DNA of 32,045 nucleotides, from assembly GCA_910577765.1 (NCBI GenBank), contig CAJTOV010000023.1, positions 1 to 32,045 on the forward strand, in the 5' to 3' direction. The DNA is from an uncultured Lachnospiraceae bacterium (GTDB taxonomy: Bacteria > Bacillota > Clostridia > Lachnospirales > Lachnospiraceae). Below, piece after piece: positions 16,298 through 23,860 of the stretch. The notes beneath the pieces were generated by a model. The model searched no databases, was not told the origin of the DNA, and was given only the letters and a program-made list of their open reading frames with translations. The first letter of the stretch is position 1. Each line of letters begins with the position of its first letter. Position numbers and translations under genes: made by a program.

Positions 16298-16831
16298 TCA
16301 GCACAGCAGTATGGTCAGGAACATACCGGCCATGACTCCCAGGCTGGTATACAGCCGGCACCGCTCCTGTCTGTGCGCCCGCAATTCATTGATACTTACA
16401 TCCAGCTGTTCCAGGTATAAAAGCAGGTTTCGCTCCTGCATGTCCCGGTCCAGAAATCCCAAATGCTCCCCCATGGCAGCCAGTTGACGCCTGTCCTCCT
16501 CTTTCAGCTCCGAATCCGCCAGGATCTCCTCCACCGCTTCCTTCCAGATGGTGAAAAATGCTTCCCCCTGCTGCTTTCCGATCTCCTCTGCCACATAAAG
16601 GAACAGCCTGGCAAGGGTTCCCTCTGTCCTTCCCCCCACGGCTGCAAAGGCCTCCTCCAGGGTGGCATTGGCATAGAGAACCTGTCCCTTTAACAGAAAT
16701 ACCATCTGCCGCAGCTGCTCCAGCAGACGAATCCTGCTTTTATAGCACCCGGCCTTCCAGAATCCGTAGCCGGAGGTTCCTGCAATCAGAAGCATGCTGC
16801 CGGATATCTTCATCATCACGCCGACCGGCAC
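16298..16831 (-). CDS. spoIIIAB: SpoIIIAB, stage III sporulation protein
   Basis: SpoIIIAB is a SpoIIIA complex protein with a type II secretion GspF-like helical domain and terminal membrane segments. The product shows MMKISGSMLLIAGTSGYGFW at the N-terminus, RIRLLEQLRQMVFLLKGQVLYANATLEEAF in the centre, and a hydrophobic C-terminus. Three in-frame starts compete: ATG pairs at 16816/16813 match where B. subtilis SpoIIIAB begins (171 residues) but have no ribosome binding site, while the GTG at 16831 has AGGAGG at 8 nt and gives 177 residues. I chose GTG. It begins one base after the spoIIIAA stop (TAATGTG). Confidence 0.92.
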   Translation of the reverse strand: MPVGVMMKISGSMLLIAGTSGYGFWKAGCYKSRIRLLEQLRQMVFLLKGQVLYANATLEEAFAAVGGRTEGTLARLFLYVAEEIGKQQGEAFFTIWKEAVEEILADSELKEEDRRQLAAMGEHLGFLDRDMQERNLLLYLEQLDVSINELRAHRQERCRLYTSLGVMAGMFLTILLC

Positions 16832-16832
16832 A

Positions 16833-17792
16833 TTACCCGCCTCCTGTCTCATATAATTTTGCTTCCCTGCCGTCATAAACCGCTATCCGGCGTCCCGCCC
16901 GGCCGGCCGGCCCCAGAACCACGTACCGTTCAAACCACTGCTGGGAAACCAGACGGGCCAGGACAGGCTTTCTGCGCACATCCTCCACCGAGGTTCCGTG
17001 AATGGTAACCATGATCCGGCATCCGCAGTTCATCACATACTCCAGAGCCTCCATCTCCTCCCGGCTGCCGATCTCGTCGGCGGCAATCACCTGGGGAGAC
17101 ATGGTACGGATCAGCATCCAGATCCCCTGGGCCTTGGGACAGCAGTCCAGCACATCCGTGCGGATTCCCAGGTCATTCTGGGGAATCCCCTGGTAGCAGG
17201 CAGCAATCTCCGACCGCTCGTCCACTACCCCCACGGTCATCCCCGGCCGGTCCCGGCTTCCGTCGGAGATCTGGCGGACCAGGTCCCGCAGAAGGGTGGT
17301 CTTGCCGCACCGGGGCGGGGAAAGGATCAGGGTATGACAGAATCTTCCCTGGTCATAGAGCCAGGGAAGCACCGGGTCCCCACAGCCACGGACCTGGTGG
17401 GCAAGGCGGACATTGACGGAGGAAATATATTTCATGGTGCGGATTCCCCCTCCATCACAGACCACCTTTCCGGCAAGCCCGATCCGGTGCCCGCCGGGTA
17501 TTGTAAGAAATCCCTGCCTCATCTCATCCTCAAAGGCATACAAAGAGTACCTTCCCATGTACTCCAGGGTTTCCTTAAGCTCCCGGGCAGTCACCCGGTA
17601 AGCATCCCTGTCCTGTGTGCTTAATCCCCCCTGGGAGGTAATATAATATTCCTGGTTCCCACAGATCATAAGAAGCGGCGCCTGGACCCGCAGACGGATC
17701 TCCTGGACCTGCCCGAAATCCACGGATACCTGTCCCAGAATCAGACGGATATTTTTTGAGAAAATCTGCAAAATCTCTTTCCCACAGCCCAT
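16833..17792 (-). CDS. spoIIIAA: SpoIIIAA, sporulation complex ATPase
   Basis: SpoIIIAA is the cytoplasmic ATPase of the SpoIIIA complex, related to the secretion ATPases of type II/IV systems, and probably powers the mother-cell-to-forespore channel. The 319-residue protein (B. subtilis about 307) has Walker A PPRCGKTT (159-166), Walker B VIAADEIG (235-242) and the arginine-rich GGHRIGLAG segment (100-108). The ATG at 17792 has GGGAGG about 5 nt upstream; an ATG at 17807 has none. It is the first gene of the eight-gene operon and lies just downstream of a sigma-E-like promoter. Confidence 0.96.
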   Translation of the reverse strand: MGCGKEILQIFSKNIRLILGQVSVDFGQVQEIRLRVQAPLLMICGNQEYYITSQGGLSTQDRDAYRVTARELKETLEYMGRYSLYAFEDEMRQGFLTIPGGHRIGLAGKVVCDGGGIRTMKYISSVNVRLAHQVRGCGDPVLPWLYDQGRFCHTLILSPPRCGKTTLLRDLVRQISDGSRDRPGMTVGVVDERSEIAACYQGIPQNDLGIRTDVLDCCPKAQGIWMLIRTMSPQVIAADEIGSREEMEALEYVMNCGCRIMVTIHGTSVEDVRRKPVLARLVSQQWFERYVVLGPAGRAGRRIAVYDGREAKLYETGGG

Positions 17793-17813
17793 GTCCACCT
17801 CCCTCATAATTTC

Positions 17814-17841
17814 ATTATATGAAGGGCCCCGGAAAATATTA
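17814..17841 (-). promoter_or_regulatory. Sigma-E-type promoter of the spoIIIA operon
   Basis: On the minus strand TAATATT (17835-17841) and CATATAAT (17814-17821) are separated by 13 bp. These match the mother-cell sigma-E consensus (KMATATT and CATACAHT-like). Predicted initiation near 17807 lies 15 bp before the spoIIIAA ATG. The spoIIIA operon is a known sigma-E target, so the assignment rests on both sequence and family knowledge. Confidence 0.7.
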
Positions 17842-17863
17842 TACCGGCATATAAAAATGAAAC

Positions 17864-17920
17864 AAAAAAGGACCTGCAAAGTCCTCTCTGCCTTTCAAAG
17901 CAGAAGAAACTTTGCAGATC
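17864..17920 (-). terminator. Intrinsic terminator after the cell-wall-binding protein gene
   Basis: On the minus strand a 12-bp stem (arms 17909-17920 and 17871-17882, one G-U pair) is extended internally by a CTGC/GCAG helix and followed by CCTTTTTTG. It lies 13 nt past the upstream gene's stop and ends just before the sigma-E promoter, insulating the spoIIIA operon from upstream transcription. Confidence 0.8.
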
Positions 17921-17932
17921 CTAAAGTTCTGC

Positions 17933-18637
17933 CTACTGGACCAGCACTCCCGACTCATCAAACCGGCAGACCACACCGTCCACCGTGTACTCGCCGGTTA
18001 CCATGGCGCCGGAAGGACTTCCCTGGGCATCGCAGTAATAGCGGCTGCCGTTCCAGTCGATCCAGCCGGTCTTCATATAGCCCTGGGCATCAAAGAAGTA
18101 CCAGCGGCTGTCAGCCGGGTCCTGGAACCACTGGTCCGCCGGGTAGGTTCCGTCGGCCTTTTTGTACCACCAGCCGGTCTCATCCTGGAGCCATCCGTCC
18201 TTTTTAGGGGCGCCGGGGCCGGAATTGTCCGTATCGATCTGTCCGCCGTTTTTTAAGAACTCCGCATAATCCTCGGATATGTAGCAGCTGTCCGAATCAT
18301 CAGACCAGTAGCTGCCGGTGTAATCCCGGCTGCCCTTTTTGGCCAGGGCCCGGACGCGGAAGGTATAATCCCCTTCCTTTGTCATAAAGCTCTTAAAATT
18401 GAAATGGTTCTTTGTGGTCTTCTTTTCCGTCACCTTGCTTTCATCCCGGTACAGATAGATCTCATACTGGTAGGCCTCGTCCACCTCATCCCAGTGGGCC
18501 AGGGTCACCGTATTCTCATCCCAGTAGGTGTCCGTGACCGTATCCAGACGCTCTGCCGCCCAGGCCGTCACCGTAAGGGCAGACGCCAGCACCAGCGCTC
18601 CAACCCCTGTCATCCATGTCTTCTTCCATCCTTTCAT
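17933..18637 (-). CDS. Secreted protein with Fn3-like domain and choline-binding-type cell-wall repeats
   Basis: The 234-residue product has a clear signal peptide (basic start, hydrophobic core 10-24, likely cleavage after AWA at 27). Residues 30-120 look like a fibronectin-III-type beta sandwich (VTLAHWDEVDEAYQYEIYLYRD, YTFRVRALAKKGS). Residues 147-234 are three to four cell-wall-binding repeats of the GWxxDxxGWWY/YFFDAQGYMKTGW type, which in other proteins bind choline or related wall polymers. No catalytic domain is seen, so it is probably a small surface adaptor or adhesin. AGGAGG precedes the ATG by about 11 nt. It is 91 nt after the lipoprotein hydrolase gene and ends at a strong terminator. 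Confidence 0.8.
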   Translation of the reverse strand: MKGWKKTWMTGVGALVLASALTVTAWAAERLDTVTDTYWDENTVTLAHWDEVDEAYQYEIYLYRDESKVTEKKTTKNHFNFKSFMTKEGDYTFRVRALAKKGSRDYTGSYWSDDSDSCYISEDYAEFLKNGGQIDTDNSGPGAPKKDGWLQDETGWWYKKADGTYPADQWFQDPADSRWYFFDAQGYMKTGWIDWNGSRYYCDAQGSPSGAMVTGEYTVDGVVCRFDESGVLVQ

Positions 18638-18728
18638 AACTGATCCTGCCTCCTTATTGCTTGAATATATCTATTCCCTGCCTGCCCCATGGGCTGGAGG
18701 GTATAAAACGGATGTTTATGCCGGTTCC

Positions 18729-20153
18729 TTACTGGTCAAACCGGATGCTGTCCACAATGGCCTGGAACAGTTCTTCGGCATCATCCCCATAGCTTTCATG
18801 GATATAGAAATCAAATCCAATGTAGGTACCTTCTTTTTCTATAACAATATAACGGTTTTGGAAGACGCCTCCGTCGCTGCTCTGGTGGACACCGGCAGCA
18901 TCCAGGGCCGGAAGGCCGCTGACTGTGGTTTCCTCCACCTGGCTTCCCAGCTCTGTCAGGTAATCCCCAAAATCTTCAAGAGAAAAATCCGTGCTTTCTA
19001 CCGGATCTGCCGTAATATACAACGCAGCCATATCCCATATATTGTCTTCATCATAGCGGGAGGCCGCCACAAATGCCTGCCCCTCCTCACTGGATTCATC
19101 GGTAACTTCCCATATGTAAGGACAGGAGAAGGTCAGTCCCATCTCCTCCATCCTGTGGCTGGTCATGGCCGGAAGGGGGATCTCAGGTTCCCCGGCCATG
19201 GCTTCTTCCAGCTCTTCCTGGGTGATTGTGATGGAGGGCTCCGCTCCTGTGTCTGCCAGAATCTTCCGGGCCACCAGGTTTGTGGCCGGTGCCAGAACGG
19301 AAAAATGATCCGCTCCGTCCACAATATACCCCTTGATCCGTTCATTCTCCGATGCCTTCAGCATGGTTTTCAGATTTTCCGAATTTCCGTCGGAGCCTTC
19401 AATGAGAAAGACCGGGTTCTTTATGTTATCCAGCCAGTGGACCGGGGAACGCATGCGGAATTCTTCTTCATTCTTCTGGTCAAAGGTAAACTGGCTGTTA
19501 TTGTGATACTTCACCTCATCTACGGCACCGAAGCAGAAGACGGCCCGGAACCGGTCAGTGTACTCTGCTGCCAGAAGCGCCCTGGTTCCCCCGGTGCTGT
19601 GGCCTCCCAGATAGATGCGGTCAGGATCTACATAAGGAAGGGATGCCGCATATTCACAGGCAGACACAATGTCATCCACCTCGCCAAAAAGGGTTTCATA
19701 ATACCCCGGATTGCCGCAGCCGCCCCGGAAGGAAGGATACATGGTCAATATCCCGTTCTGCCAGAAAGCGGAACCGGTCTGGTCGTTATCCCACTGGGGA
19801 TAACACCAGGGGAAGTCGTCAATGCCATTGCCCCAGCCGCCTACTACCCATATCATCATGGGATGCTTTTCCCCGTCTCCGGGATCGGAAGACACATAGG
19901 CCGCCAGATCTCCCACCTTGGAAGGGTAGGACACCAGGTCAAAAAGCCCCTCCGGCGGAGCCGGTATCTGGTAATCATCATGTTCTTCCTTTACCAGCTT
20001 TGTCGTAAACCCGTCATGGGCCTGGGCAAAGGTCTGGGTCGGGGTGCTGCTTTTACTGTCCGGCTGTTCCCCGGAACCACAGGCTGTGGTCAGTAAAACC
20101 ACTGCCATTGTCACGATTGCCGTTACGCTTCTCTTGTTCACAGATACTCTCAC
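18729..20153 (-). CDS. Lipoprotein alpha/beta hydrolase with extra C-terminal domain
   Basis: The 474-residue protein starts at a GTG with AAGGAAAG upstream and carries a lipoprotein signal: a hydrophobic segment ending in LTTAC (21-25), with lipidated C25, then a Ser/Thr/Pro-rich linker. Residues about 65-300 form an alpha/beta hydrolase domain with nucleophile S186 in GHSTGG, probable acid D255 (EGSDGN) and catalytic H283 (DGADHF). The WVVGGWGNG and YPSFRGGCGNPG segments resemble peptidase-S9/esterase relatives. Residues about 315-474 are a separate, acidic domain I cannot assign. The substrate is unknown, likely an ester or peptide at the outer membrane face. It begins 12 nt after rlmH, so it is probably in the same transcript. 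Confidence 0.8.
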   Translation of the reverse strand: MRVSVNKRSVTAIVTMAVVLLTTACGSGEQPDSKSSTPTQTFAQAHDGFTTKLVKEEHDDYQIPAPPEGLFDLVSYPSKVGDLAAYVSSDPGDGEKHPMMIWVVGGWGNGIDDFPWCYPQWDNDQTGSAFWQNGILTMYPSFRGGCGNPGYYETLFGEVDDIVSACEYAASLPYVDPDRIYLGGHSTGGTRALLAAEYTDRFRAVFCFGAVDEVKYHNNSQFTFDQKNEEEFRMRSPVHWLDNIKNPVFLIEGSDGNSENLKTMLKASENERIKGYIVDGADHFSVLAPATNLVARKILADTGAEPSITITQEELEEAMAGEPEIPLPAMTSHRMEEMGLTFSCPYIWEVTDESSEEGQAFVAASRYDEDNIWDMAALYITADPVESTDFSLEDFGDYLTELGSQVEETTVSGLPALDAAGVHQSSDGGVFQNRYIVIEKEGTYIGFDFYIHESYGDDAEELFQAIVDSIRFDQ

Positions 20154-20165
20154 TCTCTTTCCTTT

Positions 20166-20645
20166 TCACTTATGATAGGGCTCCCCGGCCAGGATCCGGA
20201 AGCTGCGGTAGATCTGCTCCAGCAGGATCACCCGCATCAGCTGGTGGGGAAATGTCATCCTGGAGAAGCTGAGTTTCAGATCCGCCCGCCTAAGCACTGC
20301 CTCCGACAGTCCCAGGGAACCGCCTATGACAAACACAATCTGGCTGCATCCCCCGGTTCCCAGGCTCCCGATCCGGGATGCCAGCTCCACCGAGTCCAGC
20401 ATCCGGCCTTCTATGGCCAGGGCGACCACATAGGCGCCCTCCCGGATCTGGGCCAGAATCCGCTCCCCCTCCCGGTCCCTGATCTGCCGCGTCAGCGCCT
20501 CCCCGGCCCTGTCCGGCGTCTTCTCGTCTGCCACCTGGATTATCTCCAGCCTGCAATAGCGTCCCAGGCGCTTGCTGTACTCTGCAATGGCATCGGTGTA
20601 GAACCGTTCCTTGACTTTCCCCACTGCTGCGATGGTGATTTTCAT
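20166..20645 (-). CDS. rlmH: RlmH, 23S rRNA pseudouridine-1915 N3-methyltransferase
   Basis: RlmH is a SPOUT-class methyltransferase that modifies pseudouridine 1915 of 23S rRNA on the assembled 70S ribosome. The 159-residue protein has family length and the C-terminal SAM-binding knot: VFVIGGSLGLSEAVLRRADLKLSFSRMTFPHQLMRVILLEQIYRSF, ending in the conserved EPYHK. The ATG overlaps the upstream hydrolase stop as ATGA, so its translation is coupled to that gene. That is an odd partner for a ribosome-modifying enzyme. Confidence 0.96.
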   Translation of the reverse strand: MKITIAAVGKVKERFYTDAIAEYSKRLGRYCRLEIIQVADEKTPDRAGEALTRQIRDREGERILAQIREGAYVVALAIEGRMLDSVELASRIGSLGTGGCSQIVFVIGGSLGLSEAVLRRADLKLSFSRMTFPHQLMRVILLEQIYRSFRILAGEPYHK

Positions 20646-21622
20646 GGTTTCCTTCCTGTCCGGGGATTGCGGACCATACGGACCTTTCTTCCTCCCGGTT
20701 CCTTCTGGAGTCTGTAGACCCGGTGGAGAAAGGTCTCCACCTCTTCCCAGGCATCCCTGGCATCGGGAATCAGCCTGTAGGCCATCTGGAACACATGGAA
20801 CATGCCGTCGTACACAGACACCCGCAGCTTTCCCTTCTCCCGGCGCAGCTTCCCGGCCAGGGTCAGGGTGTCACTGAGAAGCATCTCCTCACTTCCTGCC
20901 TGGAGAAGCACCGGCGGCATCCTGGTAAACTTGCCGAATACCGGGGAAATATAAGGGTCCCTGGGATCGGCCTCCCCCACATAGGGACAGTTGTACAACA
21001 TACTGTCCCGGGTATTGCCGAACTGGGGGTCCCGGGTGTAGTTGGTCTCATAGCTTTCCCCGCTGCATGTCAGATCCGCCCAGGGAGACATGGCAATGAT
21101 CCCTCCCGGCAAAGGCGCCCTGTGGTCCCTGAGATACATGACCAGGGCAAATGCCAGACCGCCTCCGGCAGAATCCCCGGCCACAATAATATTCTTCGCC
21201 TTGTAGCGTCTTTCCTGAATCAGCCACCGGTATGCCTCCAGGGCATCCTCCAGGGCTGCGGGATAAGGGTGCTCCGGGGCCACCCGGTAGTCTACGGTCA
21301 GCACATCCGCTCCCATACTGTACCGGGAATACAGCTTGGCAAAATCCCGGTAGATATTTTTCATGGGGCCGATATATCCGCCTCCGTGAAGCTGTAGGAT
21401 CACCCGGCCTGTGGCAATCCCGGCCGGATGCAGATACTCCATCCGGAATTCGTCCATGTCCACAATCTCATATTCACAGCCTTCGGGACAGATCCACACC
21501 GGCTCCCTGGGATTCTTCCGCACCGCACCGGTCTGGAACCGGTGTCCCATGGCCGTCTCCATCATATCCTTCATCATGTCGCGCACCAGCGCGCCGCGCA
21601 GACTTACCTTCTTATTTCTCAC
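20642..21622 (-). CDS. HSL-type alpha/beta hydrolase (esterase/lipase)
   Basis: The 326-residue protein is a hormone-sensitive-lipase-type esterase. It has the oxyanion motif HGGG (79-82), DYRVAPEHPYPAALEDAL, nucleophile S151 in GDSAGG, acid D251 and H276. No signal peptide is evident, so it probably acts in the cytoplasm on short or medium acyl esters; the substrate is unknown. Translation starts at a GTG that overlaps the stop of the upstream acyltransferase (GTGA) and is preceded by GGAGG at 8 nt. It ends in an ATGA overlap with rlmH. The tight link with an acyltransferase suggests opposite or sequential steps on the same acylated compound. Confidence 0.87.
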   Translation of the reverse strand: MRNKKVSLRGALVRDMMKDMMETAMGHRFQTGAVRKNPREPVWICPEGCEYEIVDMDEFRMEYLHPAGIATGRVILQLHGGGYIGPMKNIYRDFAKLYSRYSMGADVLTVDYRVAPEHPYPAALEDALEAYRWLIQERRYKAKNIIVAGDSAGGGLAFALVMYLRDHRAPLPGGIIAMSPWADLTCSGESYETNYTRDPQFGNTRDSMLYNCPYVGEADPRDPYISPVFGKFTRMPPVLLQAGSEEMLLSDTLTLAGKLRREKGKLRVSVYDGMFHVFQMAYRLIPDARDAWEEVETFLHRVYRLQKEPGGRKVRMVRNPRTGRKP

Positions 21623-23082
21623 ACATGAAGCCTCCGTTTCAGTTCCTCTTTCCAGTCCCGGCTTCCTGCCAGATATTCCCTGGTTCCCCTGGCAATGGTG
21701 CCGCCGGTCTTTCCCACCTGCTTTACCATCCGGGAAGCCTTGGCCTCCCCGCCCTTCCGGCGGACCAGCACCCGGCGGATACGGGGATACATATCCCGTT
21801 TCCTGGCTACCGACGGGTCATTGCCCTCCACCTTCAGACTGATTCCGTCCTCGTGGAGCTTCTCCATAAACCGGTGCTGCAAATGGTTGTCCGAGAAGAC
21901 CGAGGCAAAGGTGATCACCAGTTCCCTGCCGTAGGCGCAGGCCGTACACTTCACCGGCTGTCTGCGGGACACGCCGATGATCACATGGAACCGCTCGATC
22001 TGATCCCTGTACGGCTCCTCCACCTGGACCGGACCGATGTTGGACAAGGTCATGGTATAAGCCCGGTCCTTCAGCCAGAAGATCACCCGCAGAACAGCGC
22101 TTTTGATCACCAGGGGCGTCACCCGCAGATACCATTTCTTCTCGTTGGAGACATTGTAGGAGATACACTCCTCCAGATGCTGTTTGTCAATCTTCCGGTC
22201 CATCTGTCTGGACACAATCCCAAGCAAACGGGCAAAGTCCATTCCCGGCTCCCGGAACAGATAACCGATCATGGTCACCGCAAAGAAATTGGCCATGGTG
22301 TCGGAGCCGAAAAAGGCCCGCAGATTAATGGGCAGGTTCAGCACCACCGGCTGGTCCCAGGCTTCCCCTTCCAGATATTCCTGCCAGATGGACCAGATCA
22401 GGGCCGCTGCCAGATATTTGGTAATGCTGACCCCATACCCGTGGCACACCTGCTTGATCTCTCCCAGGTCCGTATAGATATGAAGAATCTGGGCCGTCCC
22501 AAAGGGCAGGTAGTTTCCCTCCAGCCGGAAGGCCGGACGGGAACTGTAGCTTCCGTGGGGAATATCCCGGTAATTCTTCAGATAACTGTCCTCCACAAAA
22601 AAGTTCCTGGAAGGCTGTGCTTCCTCCTTCAGAACCTGCTCCCCGGCGTCTCCCTTTGCCAGATGCAGGTAGCGGCAGGTCAGCTTTTTCAGGAAATTGG
22701 CGGCCCCCAGGCCGTCGGTCAGGGCGTGAAAAATCTCCAGATTGATCCGCCGCTCATAGTAGGTAACCCGGAAAAGAAACTGCCGGTTGCTGTAAGGATC
22801 AATATAACGGCAGGGATAGCGCTTCTCCTTCTGCACCACCGGCGTCCGGGTGTTCTCCTCAAAATAATACCAGAACAGTCCCCTGCGCAGCCGGACCCGG
22901 AAGTGATCCATGTGGGGGAGAATCTCCTCCAGGGCCTGCTGCAAAAGCTCCGGCCGGATCTCTTCTTTCAGGGTAGCCGATATGCGGAACACCTGGCTCA
23001 TGGACTCATTGGCAATGACCGGAAAGATCTTGGCCGTATTGTCCAGACGCCTCCATTTTTTGACGGTTGCTTTGCTTTTCAT
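21619..23082 (-). CDS. Condensation-fold acyltransferase (alcohol O-acetyltransferase/WS-DGAT-like)
   Basis: The 487-residue product has the architecture of the CoA-dependent acyltransferase superfamily that includes alcohol acetyltransferases, PapA and wax-ester synthases. The catalytic HxxxDG motif is HALTDG (119-124). A second family landmark, TMTLSNIGPV, spans 344-352 (the SNIGPV core is 347-352). The N-terminal WRRLDNTAKIFP is typical of this group. After about residue 400 there is a strongly basic tail (RIRRVLVRRKGGEAKASRMV) that may associate with membranes. The acyl donor and acceptor are unknown. The frame is open 68 codons upstream into the response-regulator region, but the ATG at 23082 has AGGAGG 4 nt before it. 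It begins 11 nt after the response-regulator stop and ends in a GTGA overlap with the hydrolase. Confidence 0.8.
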   Translation of the reverse strand: MKSKATVKKWRRLDNTAKIFPVIANESMSQVFRISATLKEEIRPELLQQALEEILPHMDHFRVRLRRGLFWYYFEENTRTPVVQKEKRYPCRYIDPYSNRQFLFRVTYYERRINLEIFHALTDGLGAANFLKKLTCRYLHLAKGDAGEQVLKEEAQPSRNFFVEDSYLKNYRDIPHGSYSSRPAFRLEGNYLPFGTAQILHIYTDLGEIKQVCHGYGVSITKYLAAALIWSIWQEYLEGEAWDQPVVLNLPINLRAFFGSDTMANFFAVTMIGYLFREPGMDFARLLGIVSRQMDRKIDKQHLEECISYNVSNEKKWYLRVTPLVIKSAVLRVIFWLKDRAYTMTLSNIGPVQVEEPYRDQIERFHVIIGVSRRQPVKCTACAYGRELVITFASVFSDNHLQHRFMEKLHEDGISLKVEGNDPSVARKRDMYPRIRRVLVRRKGGEAKASRMVKQVGKTGGTIARGTREYLAGSRDWKEELKRRLHV

Positions 23083-23093
23083 GGTTCCTCCTG

Positions 23094-23792
23094 TCAGGCC
23101 CGGAAGTAATAGCCTACCCCCCATTTGGTGTAGACATACTTGGGATCGCTGGGACTGGGTTCGATCTTCTCCCTGAGCCGGCGCACATGGACATCCACGG
23201 TACGCACGTCCCCGGACTCGGAGGCCTTGTTCCCCCAGACAAAGGACAGAAGCTCCTCCCGGCTGTAGACCTTGTTGGGGTTGCACACCAGAAGCTCCAG
23301 CAGGTCGAATTCCTTGGCAGTCAGGTTAATCTCCTTTTCCCCGATGAAGACCCTGCGTCCCTCCCGGTCCAGCTTTAAGTCCCTGGCCACCACCATCCGG
23401 CTGTCCGGCTGTCCGGACTTGCGGCCCTTGCGGGAATTCCGCCGGATAATGGCCTTGATCCGTGCCTTCACCTCCAGAATATTGAAGGGCTTGGTAATAT
23501 AATCATCGGCACCGTACTCCAGGCCCAGAATCTTGTCCATGTCCCCACCCTTGGCGGTAAGCATGATAATCGGCATCTCGGAGAACTCCCGTATGGCCTG
23601 GCACACCTCAAAGCCGTCAAACCTGGGAAGCATCACATCCAGAAGCACCACGTCATACTCATTCTGCTTTGCCAGCCGGATGGCTTCCTCCCCGTCATAG
23701 GCACAGTCTACCTCGAAGTTGTCCTGTTCCAGACTGAAACGGATTCCCTTTACAATTAATTTTTCGTCATCTACTACCAGAACTCGCGCCAT
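23094..23792 (-). CDS. OmpR/PhoB-family response regulator
   Basis: The 232-residue protein is a two-component response regulator. The receiver domain (1-118) has acidic pocket D8/D9, phospho-acceptor D52 in LLDVMLP, T79 and K101. The winged-helix domain (about 132-232) has the LTAKEFDLLELL and TVDVHVRRLREKIEP motifs and ends in WGVGYYF. Sequence style is near WalR/VicR/PhoP. No histidine kinase lies on either side; the next gene is the acyltransferase, 11 nt downstream, suggesting shared transcription. The 68-nt gap after comEA shows no clear promoter, and the GAAGGAGAG ribosome binding site fits the ATG. Confidence 0.93.
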   Translation of the reverse strand: MARVLVVDDEKLIVKGIRFSLEQDNFEVDCAYDGEEAIRLAKQNEYDVVLLDVMLPRFDGFEVCQAIREFSEMPIIMLTAKGGDMDKILGLEYGADDYITKPFNILEVKARIKAIIRRNSRKGRKSGQPDSRMVVARDLKLDREGRRVFIGEKEINLTAKEFDLLELLVCNPNKVYSREELLSFVWGNKASESGDVRTVDVHVRRLREKIEPSPSDPKYVYTKWGVGYYFRA

Positions 23793-23860
23793 TTTCTCTC
23801 CTTCTATCCATGCAGACTGTCTGTGGTCCTGCTGCCCCTTAAGAACCGCTGTGTCACCTT

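Noticed and set aside
18528..20096. Long open frame (522 codons) on plus opposite the lipoprotein hydrolase
   Set aside because: No family resemblance or plausible ribosome binding site; the minus strand encodes a complete hydrolase with lipobox and catalytic motifs. GC-rich codon use opens antisense frames.
21232..23109. Long open frame (625 codons) on plus opposite the acyltransferase and hydrolase
   Set aside because: Pro/His/Gln-rich low-quality translation, no recognisable domain, spans two well-supported minus-strand genes.
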